A stretch of DNA of 64,000 nucleotides from Rhynchopus euleeides (Eukaryota; Euglenozoa; Diplonemea; Diplonemida; Diplonemidae): contig OY723300.1 in the NCBI GenBank assembly GCA_963210315.1, positions 310,001 to 374,000 on the forward strand, in the 5' to 3' direction. Shown here piece by piece: positions 1 to 11,759 of this stretch. The position numbers were made by a program, and so were the translations under genes. The notes below the pieces were generated by a model, which did no database searches, was not told where the DNA came from, and saw only the letters and a list, made by a program, of their open reading frames with translations. Position 1 is the first letter of the stretch. Each line of letters begins with the position of its first letter.

Positions 1-360
1 AAGTATTATACATGTAAAATACTTGCATGCAAGTAAAATACATGTATTTTACTTGCATGCAAGTATTTTACTTGTCATGCAAGTATTTTACATGTATAAT
101 ACTTGCATGACAAGTATTATACATGTAAAATACATGTATATGCCTGAAATATACATGTAAAATACATGTATATCAAGTAAAAATACATGTATAATAGTTG
201 ACATGCAAGTATTATACTTGTATTTTTACTTGATATACATGTATTTTACATGTATATTTCAGGCATATACATGTATTATACATGTATAATAGTTGACATG
301 CAAGTATTATACATGTATAATACATGTATATACTTGTAGTTATACATGTAAAATTTACAA
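1..360. repeat. AT-rich palindromic satellite built on CATG/TATA words
   Basis: The block consists of short variants of words such as TACATGTA, GTATTATAC and CTTGCATGC in both orientations. Positions 129-187 and 219-277 are perfect inverted copies of each other (59 bp) around a 31-bp centre, so this part alone is a long palindrome. It is sharply AT-rich against the GC-rich neighbourhood and begins at the window edge, so its full size is unknown. No coding potential was seen. Confidence 0.9.
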
Positions 361-570
361 GATCCCACCGTGAAGAGGGGGTCGGGGGTCGGGTGGGGTC
401 AGGGGGTCGGATTCTTATCGGGGTCTCTGCCTAGGGGGGGGGGGGATTGACATAGTGACAGATAAATGGATTGTGTGGGCGGACTGACCTAGGCTTGTTG
501 GCGCGAACAAAACACTCCGTGGTTCCCACCATACCAGGCACCAGGATACCGGAGGGATCTGGAGAGGGAG

Positions 571-674
571 GGGTTTGATCGTCGAGGGTGAATGGAAAAG
601 CAAGTCACCCAGCACCTTCTCGCAATGTTGGTCCTTTTTGTAGTCACTACAAGGCAGATCAATGCACAATGGGA
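571..674 (+). repeat. Dispersed repeat family A, long copy
   Basis: Starts with GGGTTTGATCGTCGAG and continues through AATGGAAAAGCAAGTC, CCAGCACCTTCTCGCAATG, TCCTTTTTGTAGTCACTAC and AAGGCAGATCAATGCACAA. Other copies lie at 1337-1385, 7919-7965, 30033-30115, 37366-37484, 44522-44557 and 55857-55925, all in this orientation. The copy at 37366 is nearly identical over its full length. No tRNA-like or pol III box was convincing. Confidence 0.85.
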
Positions 675-1336
675 GGGGGGGTGGGTTCACTGCGGACTCC
701 TCCTGCTACTCTTCTCCCCTGCTCCCGCCTGACTGGGTCACACCCGCATAGAACCCCCTGGCAAGGGGGTGTCGCGTCGGCAAGGGTGTTCGGAGTAGGG
801 GCGGGGATAGTGGTAGTGGAGGCACAACGGGGGCCTTTGCTCTGTGCAAATTTTTCCACTTGTGTGTGTGTCTGTGTGGCAGTTTGCCTTGGGGTCCGGG
901 TCTGTATGTACTTGAGACGAGTCGATGTTTCGAAGGAAAAATACAAAAAAAAGAAGGGGGGGAGGGGGAATGCCGGGCAGGAAGGAAGATTTGCGCACGG
1001 ACATGGCGGACTATCATCCCAAAACCATGCGATATATCATGAAGGATATGTTGCCGCCGGAAGGCGCCACACATCAGCAGCACGCGCATGGTTTTCCCTT
1101 TGGGAGATCTGCAGAAGGGTAATGAAGCAAGAAGTCTCCAAAAACTCGCGTTTGAACTCCGTACTATGCAGGGTATCAGGCAGAATCGCCTTTGTCAAAT
1201 ATTTTTGGATCAAAAAACCACCCCCCCCGGCGCACTTGTGTCTCAAGGCCGTGAAAGCACTGTGAAGTGTGCCACCAAGGAACCGCCGATCAGAAGGTAA
1301 TCCTCCGGAAGGCAATCACCCCAACCCCCGGAATGG

Positions 1337-1385
1337 AGGGGTTTGATCGTCGAGAGTGAATGGAAAAGTAAGTCTCCCAGCACCG
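1337..1385 (+). repeat. Dispersed repeat family A, short copy
   Basis: Carries the GGTTTGATCGTCGAGAGTG and AATGGAAAAGTAAGTCTCCC segments of the family, then diverges after CAGCACC into G/C homopolymers. Confidence 0.75.
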
Positions 1386-1510
1386 GGCAATCATCTCCCC
1401 CCCCCCCGGGAATGGGGGGGGGGGTCGGGAAAAACACCCTCCCCGGTGGAAAACACAACAAAGCCACAGGAAAAAAAACCCCCCCCCTCCGCCCGATGCG
1501 CAAACTGCCT

Positions 1511-4500
1511 TCACGCCGGAGGAAGGTACGCCTTCCGCGAACCCCCACGGGGATGCGTGTATATCTTCGACTGCTTCGCAAGCCGCAAGCTGTAGGTGCC
1601 ATGCGGCTTGCTGAAAGGCGCTGGCTGCGACAGCGGCGGCGGCTGCGGCTGCGGCAAATGCGAAGCTTCGCTCGAAGTGGCCTCCGGAGACATGGCACAC
1701 GGCGACAGGAATCCGCAAGGCTGAGCCTCGACACTGGGCAGCCCACGGCGGGGCGACGCACGGGGTGGCTTGACAGGGGATGGTTGGGGCAGCTGATCCG
1801 GCCGAGGGGGCTCCACCAGCCTCGCATCTGAAGGTTCCTCCACCGGCAGGTCTCCGAAGCGCACCTGCTTCCCCACCACCTCAGGGGTCTCAGGCACGCT
1901 CGTGGTGGACGGTACCTCCGCTGCCGGCTTCGTTGCATTGAGGAATATGTTGACATGCTTCATCCACGCGGGCGCCTCGAGGCCAAACTCATCCTCCCCA
2001 GCGACAGTGGCTGGCTCGCTGGCCTCTTTGCCTGCGACAGACAAGCAGTCGGAGTCGTGGTCTGCAGGTGACTGCTTCCCCCCATTCTGTACGTCGGCAT
2101 GACACTTCAGGATGCTCTTCAAATGCCTCCTCTTCTTCCCACTCTCGAGGGACTGCCACCCTTTAAGGTAGCGCACCTTCAGGTCACTCTGCGAACGTAA
2201 TTCCATGGCACTCCGCAGATCCGCTCTGTGTTTCTTACTCTCTGTGACTGTGCGACGCTTGTACCTCGTCTCCGGTGCGGTCGGCCCAAAGATACCCTGG
2301 AATACACTTGTGGACTGCGAACGGGATGTGCGCCCAACAGCAGTCCGGCGCGCGTTCTTCGAAACAGGCAATATATTACTCTCTTGCTTCTGCCTGACAA
2401 TCCCTTCGCCATCCTGTGGGTAGGGGTGGGTGTGGAGGAGGAGGAGGTGCGTCAGAGAGAGAGAGACATGCACCCACGGTACGTTTGTGATGTGTGGCTA
2501 ATACACAGCAGCACCTGTGTGGCATTCACATGCCGCTGACGCAACTTGCAAGTGGCAACATGTCAGGGTATGACACAAACGGCATACCACAATATGCACA
2601 AAGCGCTTTTTTTCCACAGGTGACGGGCGGTTTCGCGCAGCAGCTGGCGCTTGGCTGGTCAATCTATTGAGACGCATCTTGCCGTCCTCCGCTTCGAACT
2701 TGAAGGCCGGGTGTGCGTGGATACGGCTGCGCAGGTCAACCCATGTGAAGGCGCAGCCGTCCTCCGTCTGGGACAGATTCAGCTCCGCCCGAGCCTTTTC
2801 CTCTTCACGCAGTTCGCGCAGCTGCAGGCGCAGCTCAGGGGGTATGGGCACCTGTGGGGAATGAAGAGGTACATCATGCGTCCCCTGGCAAGTAGCATCG
2901 AGGGTTCCCAACAAGCAACACAGCACGGCGATGGGAGAAAGGTTTTGACCCATCCTACGTCTCTTGACCCCTTCTATCTTCGCCTGAATAAAAGAGGGGG
3001 TGCTATCTCGCCAGCGGGACAGGCTGTGCCACACAACTGATGCCACGGATTACACACCTTTGGGGTCTCCTTTCCCTTGCCCGTGTTCTCCGCAACGTGC
3101 ATCATCACTGCGCTGCGCAGCTGCTTCACCGCAGATGACTCGACGGGATGCCTCAACCCCATCCGATGCGAAGCAAGGGCCGGTGCGTATTTCTGCAGGG
3201 GACTGAAGTATTCGGGCACCTTGAAGCCAGCCTCCCCCTCCATGGTCCCCTCCTCGTCATCGCTCTCATCGACAACCTGCCTCACGAGCTGCTTCTGCAG
3301 GAGCCTCCGCACCCCAATAGCAGCAGTCAGGGAGAAGCCGCTGGCCCCTCCCGTCCCACCTGGGGGCTGTCCCCGGAAAGGCCACGCCGGGTCCGATGCG
3401 GCGCCGTTACCGGCACCCGTGTTGCGGGGTGCATCCGCTGCAGCAGCCTCTGCCTTCGAATCGGGCTCAGACACAGCCTCAGCCTCAGAGGGCACGCTCG
3501 GTGTGACCGGCTCAGGCTCAATCAGCAGCACGGAGGAGTTGAGCAGATCGTCGCGGCTGAGATGCTCCAACCCGCCGACCTCACAAGAAGCCGAGCTGGC
3601 GGCATCGGAGCCAGCGGTGCCACTCGGAGGGGGGTCGCTGTCGGAGGAGGAGGTGTCAGATCCGTTCCCATTCACGCTTCTGGCATGCACCACCTCTGTC
3701 GCATAGTTGCTGGACAGCGAGCGCATCGCCTGCGACAGGGAATATTCCTGCATCCGCCTCTGGAAGAAGAGCCCCCTGCTGTCGTCAAACGAGCGGAGGC
3801 CCTTCCGCAGGTTCTGCAGCTCGTGCAGGACGCCCTCCCAGTTGAAGGGGACGTACCGGCATGAGCCCTTGTGGAGGAAATCGCCTTCCTTCCTCGGGGT
3901 ATTCTTATAGTGCAGCCCCTTGAAAGGCTGGACCAGCCCCCCACCCTCTGTCACTAGAACCGGCCCGTCTGGGTCAGTTGGCTCGGGCGTTGAGGTGATT
4001 AAATCCTTCTTCTCGTCAGGCTCGGGGCCTATCTGAGCGACTCGTTGCCTCGCCATGTCCTGCCCCCGCTCGACCTGATCGATGATGCGTTGCCGGAGCT
4101 TTTCACGAAGCGACTTCTCAATCCGACGCCCTTTCCGCGGTCCGAGTGAGAATGCGTTGAGGTTTGTGTATGCCTTGTAGACCCGGAACCTGTCGAAGAA
4201 CCCCGCAAACTCCTCATACCCGATGAGCCGGTCTGCAGGGGCGATGTCCGACAACTCTGATATCCTCTCCACTATGTAATCCTCAGGATCGTTGACATCG
4301 CCTAGCTCGTGGGGCGACCGGAGCCCCATCTCCCTGGCAAATATGGCGAGCCGCTTCCCGATCTCCGGATCGCTGACATAGTCATCGTCATCATCTGTCT
4401 CATACTGGTCGTCCAACTCGCGCAGCCTGTCGGAGAAGGTTCGGGACACCACCTCGCTGTCATTCTGGTTGTCATCCTCCAGCTCCCGCCACTTCAGCCA

Positions 4501-6927
4501 GCTGTGGTCGTGCATCCTCTCCTGGAGGACCCACCCGGGCACCCGGGTGCCGGGGTGCCCCAGATGCCTCCGCCACATCATGGTCAGCTGGTCGGCCTTC
4601 CTGCTGGCCAGCACGCTGAAGACAGCCTCTCGGAGTTGCACGCTGACCCGCCTGTATGGGATTGTCCCCTCCTCGTGGACAACACCGTAGTGGTTCGGGG
4701 GCTCCCACACGGCCCCCACCCAGCGGGGCTCGTCTGTCGTGCGGCTCTTCAACCCGTCGACATGAAACAGCGGGCCACCGGGGCGTGTCTCGGGGGACCC
4801 TGGGAGGCCGTTCTGCAGCACCTTCATGATCCTGCTGCCGTGGGGGGCGAAGCCGGGGGAGTGGGGCGAGACCACGTCAACCGAAAGGGGGGGGTCGGGT
4901 GCCGAGCTGTCCACCTTGGTGCGGAGCCCGCGCAGCACGGCGGGGTTGCGGACTGCGGCGGCAACGGCGTGGGCGAAGGTCTCGCTGAGGGGGCCGCGGG
5001 CACGCCCCAGCCTCTCTCTGTGGAACAGCCCGCTCTCACGCACGTCGGGTCCCTCCGTCACGCCGTCAATGATGTGTTTTATCGGCTGATTCCGGTGGCT
5101 TTTGCGTGGTGGGTGACGTCGGGTCGGGCTGCCTCCGATCGGCTTCGGAATCACAGTCTGAACGTTGTGGAAAGCAGAAAAGGTAGAACGGAGCGGCTGA
5201 AGTCGAGGCGATGTGAGGATCTTCGCCTGACATGAGGATGCTGCGAGGGAACTCTCTCGAACCGACCCCAGCTCAGTACCGCTTTCCTCCGCAGTCCCAG
5301 TGCCCCGCGTGAAGGAGACCTCCGACTCCCCGGCAAAGGAGGACTCGGCTGGCTCCGCAAGGCTCTCATCGCCGTCACTCTCGCACATCTCCAGCTCCAG
5401 CTGCTCCATCTCCATCGCCTGCAGCATGGTCGCTTCGTGCTGCTTCCTCTCGCGGGCCTCCTTCACATCCTGCCACCCCCCTGTCAGGGCTGCCTGGAGA
5501 AGCGCATCCCCTCTGGCACGCCTCTTCCGCAGCTTAGCAACGGCTTGCGGTATCGCCTCGCCGAGCCCGGGTTCAGCTAGTGTGTCACTTCCGGAGGAGT
5601 CGGTGTCGAGGAGACCCAGGACTCGCGTGTTAGGGGGCTCGATCGTTGCTTCGTGCCGTGCTGCAGCTTTGGAGTGGAAGCGGGGGAGCTCTGCTCTGAG
5701 GAGGTAGTAGCCGAGCCCGAGGAGGCCGCGTGTGAAGAAATACCCGTGCTTCCGACCCAGCCACTTCTCAGCGGGTTTGAACTCAACCCGGCGCCAGGAG
5801 ATCTCGGCCTTTGTTGTGGCGGAGGGGAGGGCCTTGAGGCGGACGTCGTCGAGAAACCACGGCAGCCTGATCCGGCGGAGGCGGGTGATCGCGATCACCG
5901 CAATGATCAGCGCTTTGAGGAGGCGCCTTGCCACGCCGTATCCCAGGGATTGGATGTAGCCGTATCGCATCGGGTCGGGCTCTTGATATATGGTGGAAGC
6001 CGCGGTGATCGCCACAGGCTGCGATATAAAATCATGCGGGGTAGTCTGCGGGAGTGCCGAGTTCCCCTGCAGGCTGATCAGGGCCCGCTCCTCCCCTAGG
6101 TTGCTGTCCTCCTCGTAGATCTGCGTGTTGACGAGGTCCCCATCCCGGGTGATCTTCGCCTTCTCATCGAACTCCATTCCGAGGGCTGCCATGAAGGAGT
6201 GCAGGTTTCGCGCGGGGAGGCCGAACTCCAGGTCAGCAGACCCTCCAAGCCCTGTGAAGGCCTCTACCACGTCGTTGTCCCTCCCCTTCTTCACAGCGAG
6301 CTTCTGCTTTACATCGCGGACAGTCGCGAGGAACTCCTCGAAAACAATGCCATCCTTCCGCTCGTCACTCCCCGTCGCCTTGGAGAGGGTATTGTTTTTT
6401 GCAACAAGCTCCGTCACGCTGGACTCCGGGAGGAATATGCCAAGCATGTGCAGTGCAGTGCAGGCACCCCGGTGGGAGAGGATGGCCTTCGACCCCCCGA
6501 CGCTCTCCACGACAGTCCCGCTGTGCGTCGACGACAGATTTGAGTTGTTCTCGATGAAGCGTTGCCCCATGATGAAAGGCGAGGAAGCGGCACGCTCGAA
6601 CACGCCACGGCAGACCTCGACCTCGACCTCCGTCAGCTCGACGCAGTGCTTCGCATTGCAGTTCACATCCGTCCGGAGCTGCCGGTGCGCCACCTTCACC
6701 TTTGCAGCGGTTGGCGGCCTGGGCCTCTTCTTCGCACTCCCACTCCCCAGCTGGGTCAGCCGCTCCTCGATGGTGCTGTTCTTCACAGTGCTGGTCATGA
6801 CAATGCTCGACGCAGCTGCCGCCGGCGCATCATCTGTCGCAGAAGGGGAGTACCCGCTGGAGATGCCTCCCTCTGACGAGGTGAGCGACATCACCGGCGA
6901 AGCCGCACCGCTGCCCCCACTCTCCAT
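1511..6927 (-). CDS. Large three-exon protein, EF-hand-like, function unknown
   Basis: Proposed exons complement(3058..6927, 2588..2851, 1511..2413) give 1678 residues. The joins are phase 0: donor GTGTGT with acceptor CCCACAG, and donor GTATGC with acceptor CCCACAG. Together they link a 1290-codon exon to two short downstream exons. The ATG at 6927 begins MESGGSG. Around residues 85-210 lies a region resembling degenerate EF-hands (the stretch with GACTALHMLGIFL and DGIVFEEFL). Further on come EKWLGRKHGYFFTRGLLGLGYY-like residues; a GYxFxxGxxGxGYY signature of this kind recurs in hypothetical proteins of protists and plants. Acidic runs (DDDDDY), a second EF-hand-like stretch (APADRLIGYEEFAGFFDRF) and Ser/Pro-rich segments follow. 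The last exon is basic and proline-rich. No enzyme domain was recognised. The coding frame is certain for exon 1; the exon joins are inferred from splice signals and phase. Confidence 0.75.
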
Positions 6928-7029
6928 CGTGAAGCCGGGTGGGGGGGCGAGGGGGCACGATGCAGTGAACAGTATTGCGCAGGGAGAGGGAAAGAGAGCT
7001 TCAGGGGCAGCACGCCAGCGGCACGCTGT

Positions 7030-7068
7030 CTAATCACTTGAGAAAGGAAGGGGGGAGGGAGGGAAACG
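7030..7068 (-). promoter_or_regulatory. Probable spliced-leader acceptor for the 6927 gene
   Basis: On the coding strand a pyrimidine run (7041-7066) is followed by TGATTAG with its AG at 7031-7030, about 100 nt before the ATG. No closer AG follows a pyrimidine run in this leader. A cis-intron acceptor is the alternative reading. Confidence 0.35.
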
Positions 7069-7179
7069 GATATGTACGGTATGCACTCTATCACGGGTGT
7101 ATGCACACTTGAAGCATATGAGAAGGAAGAGATAGTGAGATAAGGTGGATGGGGGGGGGGTAGTGAAAGAGAAGTAGAA

Positions 7180-7217
7180 GGGAGCACAAGAATGATCACC
7201 CTTCGCTCGCTATGCAG
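7180..7217 (-). repeat. Dispersed repeat family B copy
   Basis: Contains GGGAGCACAAGAATGATCAC followed by CTTCGCTCGCTATGCAGG. The copy at 41217-41264 is nearly identical, and shorter relatives containing CACTCG(T/A)TATGCAG occur near 62092, 56006 and 30168. It is often near the 5' side of minus-strand genes. Confidence 0.7.
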
Positions 7218-7225
7218 GGTAAGAG

Positions 7226-8046
7226 ATAGTGAGGTCGGGTGGACGAGGGGGGGGGGGGAAGGTGAAGTGTGAAGGGGAGGGTTTCGGCTGGGAAAAGTCA
7301 CAGACGCAGAACCATGTCACTGCCCCCCCCCCCCCACCCCCACTCCCCCTTCCCACACCCACGGAGGGGAGGGGGGAAACAAAAGACTCGAAGTCGCTTG
7401 CTTCGCCTTTTTTTTCTGGTCAAAAACAGCCCCCTCCCCTGTCCAGCTAAGAACAGATCAGAGCTGCGTTGTGCTGGGCACGCATAAAAATGAGGGATGT
7501 GGCTACCACATGAGTGGCTGTGTGCGCTGTGTGTGTTGAAACCAGTTTTAAGGCGGTGTCTGGCTAGCGCAACCTTTCTCGACAGAAGCACCTCCCTGTG
7601 TGCTGTGTGTGTGTGTGTGGAGCTCTCCCACCCAACGCCTGTGTGAGATGATGTGGGTGTGGTGTGGTGTGCAACAGAGATGGCCTGGTGATACCAACAG
7701 TAAGGGGAGGGGGGGGGGGTATTGAAATAGAAGGATAGGGGGGAGGGGTTGGGGGTTGGGGGGGGGGGGGGGGGCGTGTCTTTAATAATAATGCGCCAAA
7801 AGCAAAAGGGGGGGCACTGACGAGAGAGACTCTAAACCCTACACCGCCTTCCTCCCCTGAGAACCTACGAGGCACATCCCGGGCCCACTGTGCGGAGGAA
7901 TCCGAACGCAGTGCGGGGGGGGGTTTGATTGTCGAGTGTGAATGGAAAAGCAAGTCTCCAACAGCAGCAGCGGGGAGGAGGGGAGGGGGGGGGCGAAGGG
8001 CGTTTCTCCACCCCCCCCCCCCCCCCACTCACCCCACCCCCGCTGT
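7226..8046. other. Intergenic poly-G/poly-C region with repeat relics
   Basis: Very long G and C tracts (for example 7757-7774, 8013-8026), one family A copy at 7919-7965, and a minus-strand relic at about 7535-7610. Read on the minus strand the relic contains GGAGGTGC and GACACCGCCTTAAAACT, matching the 3' part of the 360-bp direct repeats at 23.2-24.4 kb. No gene seen. Confidence 0.55.
7919..7965 (+). repeat. Dispersed repeat family A, short copy
   Basis: GGTTTGATTGTCGAGTGTGA followed by ATGGAAAAGCAAGTCTCC, flanked by G-runs on both sides. Confidence 0.7.
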
Positions 8047-9096
8047 CTATGCAACTCTCTCCGCAGGGTGGGGCACGAGAGTGAACGGCTTCACGCAAGC
8101 AGCCACCCGAGAGGCCTGCAGGTCTCCACCATCAGAGGAGACCGTGCCTGCCTCCCCAGAGGTGAAAGCGGCGTGATCCACACCGCCGGCTTCACAGAAC
8201 ATCGCAGCAAATGAACTGTCTGCGTCAGACAGAGGCCCGACAGCGGTTGCGACAAGGCATATATTCCCTTCGTCTGAACCACCCCCACCTCCACCTCCAC
8301 ATCTCTGAACTGCAAAGTGCCATCGGTGCATCTGTGCACCATCCCTCCGGAGCGTGGCACGCCACCCGGCACCCCACGCGCTCGGCGCGAAGTCTACAGA
8401 GCGCAGCCCGATGCCAAACCCGACCCCAATAGCCTTGAGATACGACTCCTTCAGCGTCCAGATCACATAGAACCTCTCGAGGACAGAGAGAGGTGTGCCA
8501 CCCACCGCCACCCCACCCACCCCACCCGCCCCCTCCTCTGCCTCCTCCCTCAGGGGCGTGCCGCTCCAGACAAACCCCCACTCATCCTGGGTGAAGGAGT
8601 CGAGGAAGCTGTCGAAAAACTCCTCCAAATCGCCCCGGGTGTACTCCCCCGGGGATCTGCCTGGGGGCCTGGGTGCGATCTCCACCGGCATGACGTCGCA
8701 TCCGATGAGGTGGGTGCTGGATGCGGCAAACGCGACGTGCCCGCCGGCATGCGAAAGCGAGAAGTTGTGCCCCGGGGAGTTGCAGATCGCAGGCTTCCCC
8801 AGGGGAGTCCTTTCGACACGGAGCTCCCCCGCCTCACCCCCAGGCAGCCCTCTCAGGTATTCCGACGTGAGGAGGCGCGCTGTTGCGAAGGCACGCGCAT
8901 CGGGATTCGCCCTCCCCACAACCCCACGCCCCCGGTTGAACCTCCCAGCCTGTGCCCGGTCAGCCTCCCCCATCAGACCGAGCACCACTCCCCACAAGGC
9001 CTCTGAGGGGGTCCAGGAGTCGGATCGGGTGAGCCATCTCACTTCACACTCCCCCGAGGTGCCGCCTGCTAAGGCACTGCGCACGGCACCAGGCAT
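8047..9096 (-). CDS. 4'-phosphopantetheinyl transferase, Sfp/AASDHPPT type
   Basis: Transfers the phosphopantetheine arm of CoA to a serine of acyl carrier or peptidyl carrier proteins. The 349-residue product keeps the family motifs in order: GKP at residues 100-102, NFSLSH at 111-116, GCDVMPV at 132-138 with the Mg-binding Asp134, and the WTLKESYLKAIGVG block at 213-226 with Glu217 and Lys221. The spacing and the following GLRSVDF are closest to the eukaryotic AASDHPPT group. There are Gly-rich inserts near residues 190-200 and 275-282. The frame is open upstream to a TTG at 9216, but the first ATG is at 9096, four bases after a TTAG acceptor preceded by a long pyrimidine run, so that start is chosen. 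The C-terminal 60 residues have no family match. Single exon. Likely clients are mitochondrial ACP or a fatty acid or polyketide synthase, which is an inference. Confidence 0.88.
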   Translation of the reverse strand: MPGAVRSALAGGTSGECEVRWLTRSDSWTPSEALWGVVLGLMGEADRAQAGRFNRGRGVVGRANPDARAFATARLLTSEYLRGLPGGEAGELRVERTPLGKPAICNSPGHNFSLSHAGGHVAFAASSTHLIGCDVMPVEIAPRPPGRSPGEYTRGDLEEFFDSFLDSFTQDEWGFVWSGTPLREEAEEGAGGVGGVAVGGTPLSVLERFYVIWTLKESYLKAIGVGFGIGLRSVDFAPSAWGAGWRATLRRDGAQMHRWHFAVQRCGGGGGGGSDEGNICLVATAVGPLSDADSSFAAMFCEAGGVDHAAFTSGEAGTVSSDGGDLQASRVAACVKPFTLVPHPAERVA

Positions 9097-9100
9097 GCGT

Positions 9101-9145
9101 CTAAGGGGGGAGGCCAGGGGAGGGTGGGGGGTGAGGGGGGGTGAT
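9101..9145 (-). promoter_or_regulatory. Probable spliced-leader acceptor of the transferase gene
   Basis: On the coding strand a nearly pure C/T run over 9103-9145 ends in TTAG (AG at 9102-9101), four nucleotides before the ATG at 9096. This short leader favours trans-splicing over a distant promoter-proximal start. Confidence 0.5.
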
Positions 9146-10647
9146 GGGGCAGGGCACTCCGTCGTCCCCACCTGAGAGGCATCAAGGTATGCATGGCAAG
9201 GTGGGGGCACACTCAACTCAGCTGCTGGCGGGGGAAAGGGCGAGGGAGGGGGGAGATGGGGAGATCAGCGGGTCTCGGCATTTTTTTTTCCTTCGTCAGA
9301 AATCAGAAAGTCTGAAACCGGCGAACCGCACGGCCATATTTGGCTAGGTCCCGTCTGCCATGCCCCCCCCCCCTCCCACACCTCGGCCCTCCCCTCCCAC
9401 CCTCCTCTGGCTGGGCGGGGGGGGTGCAAGGCCCTTCCCTCCCCTCCACATCCTTTTTCCGAGGCATGTCTTGCGGGCGGATCTCCTCAGCTCGCTCAAA
9501 TCACAATCAGAAACCCAACCACCCCCAGTTTTGTCGCCCATTTAGGAAATGAGATATTAGGGCAATCGGTTGAGGGTGGGTGAATTTCCTTCCTCCGGCA
9601 AGGTGGGTGAAGGGAGCGAGTCAAGAGATGGGCGACGACAAGAGCTGAACCCCGTGTAAAGTGTGGAGCAAGAATGGGCGCGAGGGCGAATCGATACGCA
9701 ATAATCGGGGGGCTGGAACCCGATTTGGGCGGAGAGGCAATTCGCCAGCACAGGCATGTCTTAGGATAGATTCAAAGGGTACTGAAGTGGGGACTCCGGC
9801 GGATTTTTCAAAATCCGCACACAGAGGCTCAATCTAGGGGTAGTAGTGGGTGGCACTCAGCCAGACCACACTAAACTCCCAGAAACGCGAGGCTGTGTCA
9901 GCCATGGCGGTCTGTTGCATTGGCGACCAGGCCGTTCGCTCGGGGCGAAGTTGGGCCCAACTTCGCTAAAAAAATAAATCTTCAGATTTACTTCGTCCCA
10001 ACTTCGCCCAAGGGGACGAAGTTGGGATAAAAAAATTCTGGGCTCGGCCCCCACCCACCGAAGGGGGGGTGGGTGGTGAAAGAGCCCACGGGATCACGAG
10101 GCTCAGGGGATGGGGAATGCACGAGGAAGGAAGTGTCAGAAGGAGACCACAACGACCTTCCCCAAAGTACGATGTATTGCTCCGCCCAGACCCCCCTGTG
10201 GCGTATGTCTGGTGCCCAAGTCCTTTCAAGTTACATGAATCTGTCCATCCGCAATGAACAGATGTTCACTACCGTGGCCTCCGGCGGCTGGGGGGCTCCG
10301 CCCCCCAGGCCCCCCTGGCAGCCGAACTGTGTGGCACAGCGGTCCCTGCCAATCCACGGGCGTTTCGCTTATAAGCAAGGTTATTAGTGCCTCCGGAGGT
10401 ACTAACAGCCTTGCCAGAAGTGCAGCGATCTGCCCTCTCAAGGAAAGGTAGCCAATGTGTACCTCACCCGAGGGGCGCCTCCCTGTGGTTAAAAAAAAAT
10501 CTCAAAATCCCAAAATCCCAAATAAAACTTCGTCCACCCCACACGGGATCTGTGGACGATAGCGAACGGCCTGATTGCATACTTATGGAACGCTCGTGGC
10601 CCCAAAAAAAATATTTTGGAAATCTCACCCCGTCGGGCCCGTGGAAA
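9146..10647. other. Intergenic with palindromes and one GC-hairpin module
   Basis: No gene seen. Positions 9950-9969 are a perfect 20-bp palindrome (CGAAGTTGGG and its complement), echoed by a CTTCGTCCC/GGGACGAAG pair at about 9990-10027. A single copy of the GGCCTCCGGCGGCTGGGG hairpin module sits at about 10264-10320. The stretch at 10628-10665 (CCGTCGGGCCCGTGG then A-rich) is directly repeated at 10918-10955. Confidence 0.5.
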
Positions 10648-11759
10648 AAAAGAAAAAACGCCGTGAAAAAAAGGGAACTTTTTTCACGGTGGAAAAAAAC
10701 GCCGTGAAAATGTATGAAAACTTTTTAGGTGGGGCGCAACGCCGTGAAATATAGGAAACAATTACCGTTGGGTTTCCTGGCTTGTTGGAGCACTCATCAA
10801 AGCAGCATACGTCCTTATCTTGTCCGTCGGTGGACCACCAGGAGGGGGGGACCCGGTGTGAGGCACTTGGGTAGGCCAGGTAGGGGACCTGGGGGCTTGG
10901 GGCCTCAAAACCCCGTCACCCCGTCGGGCCCGTGGAAAAAAAGAAAAACGCCGTGAAAAAAAGAAAAAAAAATAGGCGGAAAAAACGCTGTGAAAAATTA
11001 GTCTGAGGGCCGGAGGCCCGAGGCCTTTTTTTCCTGCTCGAGGGTGCAGTTGAGGCCGACACGGGGTGCAGATGATGGTTTCTTGCCATCGCCCGGCACT
11101 TTCGAGCACAGCACGACAGGACTGTTCTGCCTCGGACTTGGTCAGACCAGCCAGTACCAGGTTCTGCTGGTTCACCCAAGAGGTGGCGGGAACGTCCCAG
11201 ATTGGCACGGACACACCCAGACACGCCAGATCTGGGTGCGTGTGGGCTGAGACAGCAACTGTGGCTGTGTGTAGGTGTTGAACCTGCAGATGGCCCGAAT
11301 CCACCCATACACGGCACACGGGCCGGATATGGGTGTGGGTGGGTTGAGCCTGACAGTCTGGCTGGATGTGTGGGAGCGGTCGGATCTGGGTGTCTGTCAC
11401 TGGTGTCAGACTGTGTCACGTCCCGAAGGGACGTGGGAACAGCCCACACTGGGCCACAGAATCAGCCACAGCCAGATCCAGGCTGTTTCTGTGGCTGACA
11501 GTGTGTGCTGGGCCGTACAGTGTTCAGCAGGTCCCGCACACAAGGCGAATTCGGCAGGCAAAAAGTGGGGTGTGAGATCACCACCCAGACTTCACCAGAA
11601 CGGCCCGAGTCGCCACGCATTTGAATTTCCGGTCACATTTGGGGCAATCCTGTGAGTGGCTCGTCGATCACACCCCACGCGCCTGTCATGAAGCGTGTGG
11701 GAAGTTCTGCAAGGATCTGCACTGGCACAGTTTCCTGCGTGGTTGCACAACTCTCAAAA

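Larger units (their letters stand above)
361..1510. other. Intergenic, G- and C-run rich, two dispersed-repeat copies
   Basis: No credible gene. It holds purine-rich and homopolymer G/C tracts (for example around 426-436, 1389-1399 and 1413-1422) and two copies of a dispersed repeat listed separately. The short open frames overlap on both strands and have no recognisable domain. Confidence 0.6.

Noticed and set aside
1-360. Telomeric or CRISPR-like array
   Set aside because: Units are palindromic variants without constant repeats and unique spacers, and no TTAGGG-type unit is present.
588-1956. Frames of 225 and 237 codons on opposite strands
   Set aside because: They run through dispersed repeat copies and homopolymers; composition reflects repeats.
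3077-5235. Long plus-strand frames (up to 308 codons)
   Set aside because: Antisense to the large exon of the 6927 gene; no domain and no upstream pyrimidine/AG leader.
9097-9216. Upstream TTG start for the phosphopantetheinyl transferase
   Set aside because: The acceptor TTAG lies between it and the ATG at 9096, so this part would be removed from the mature mRNA.
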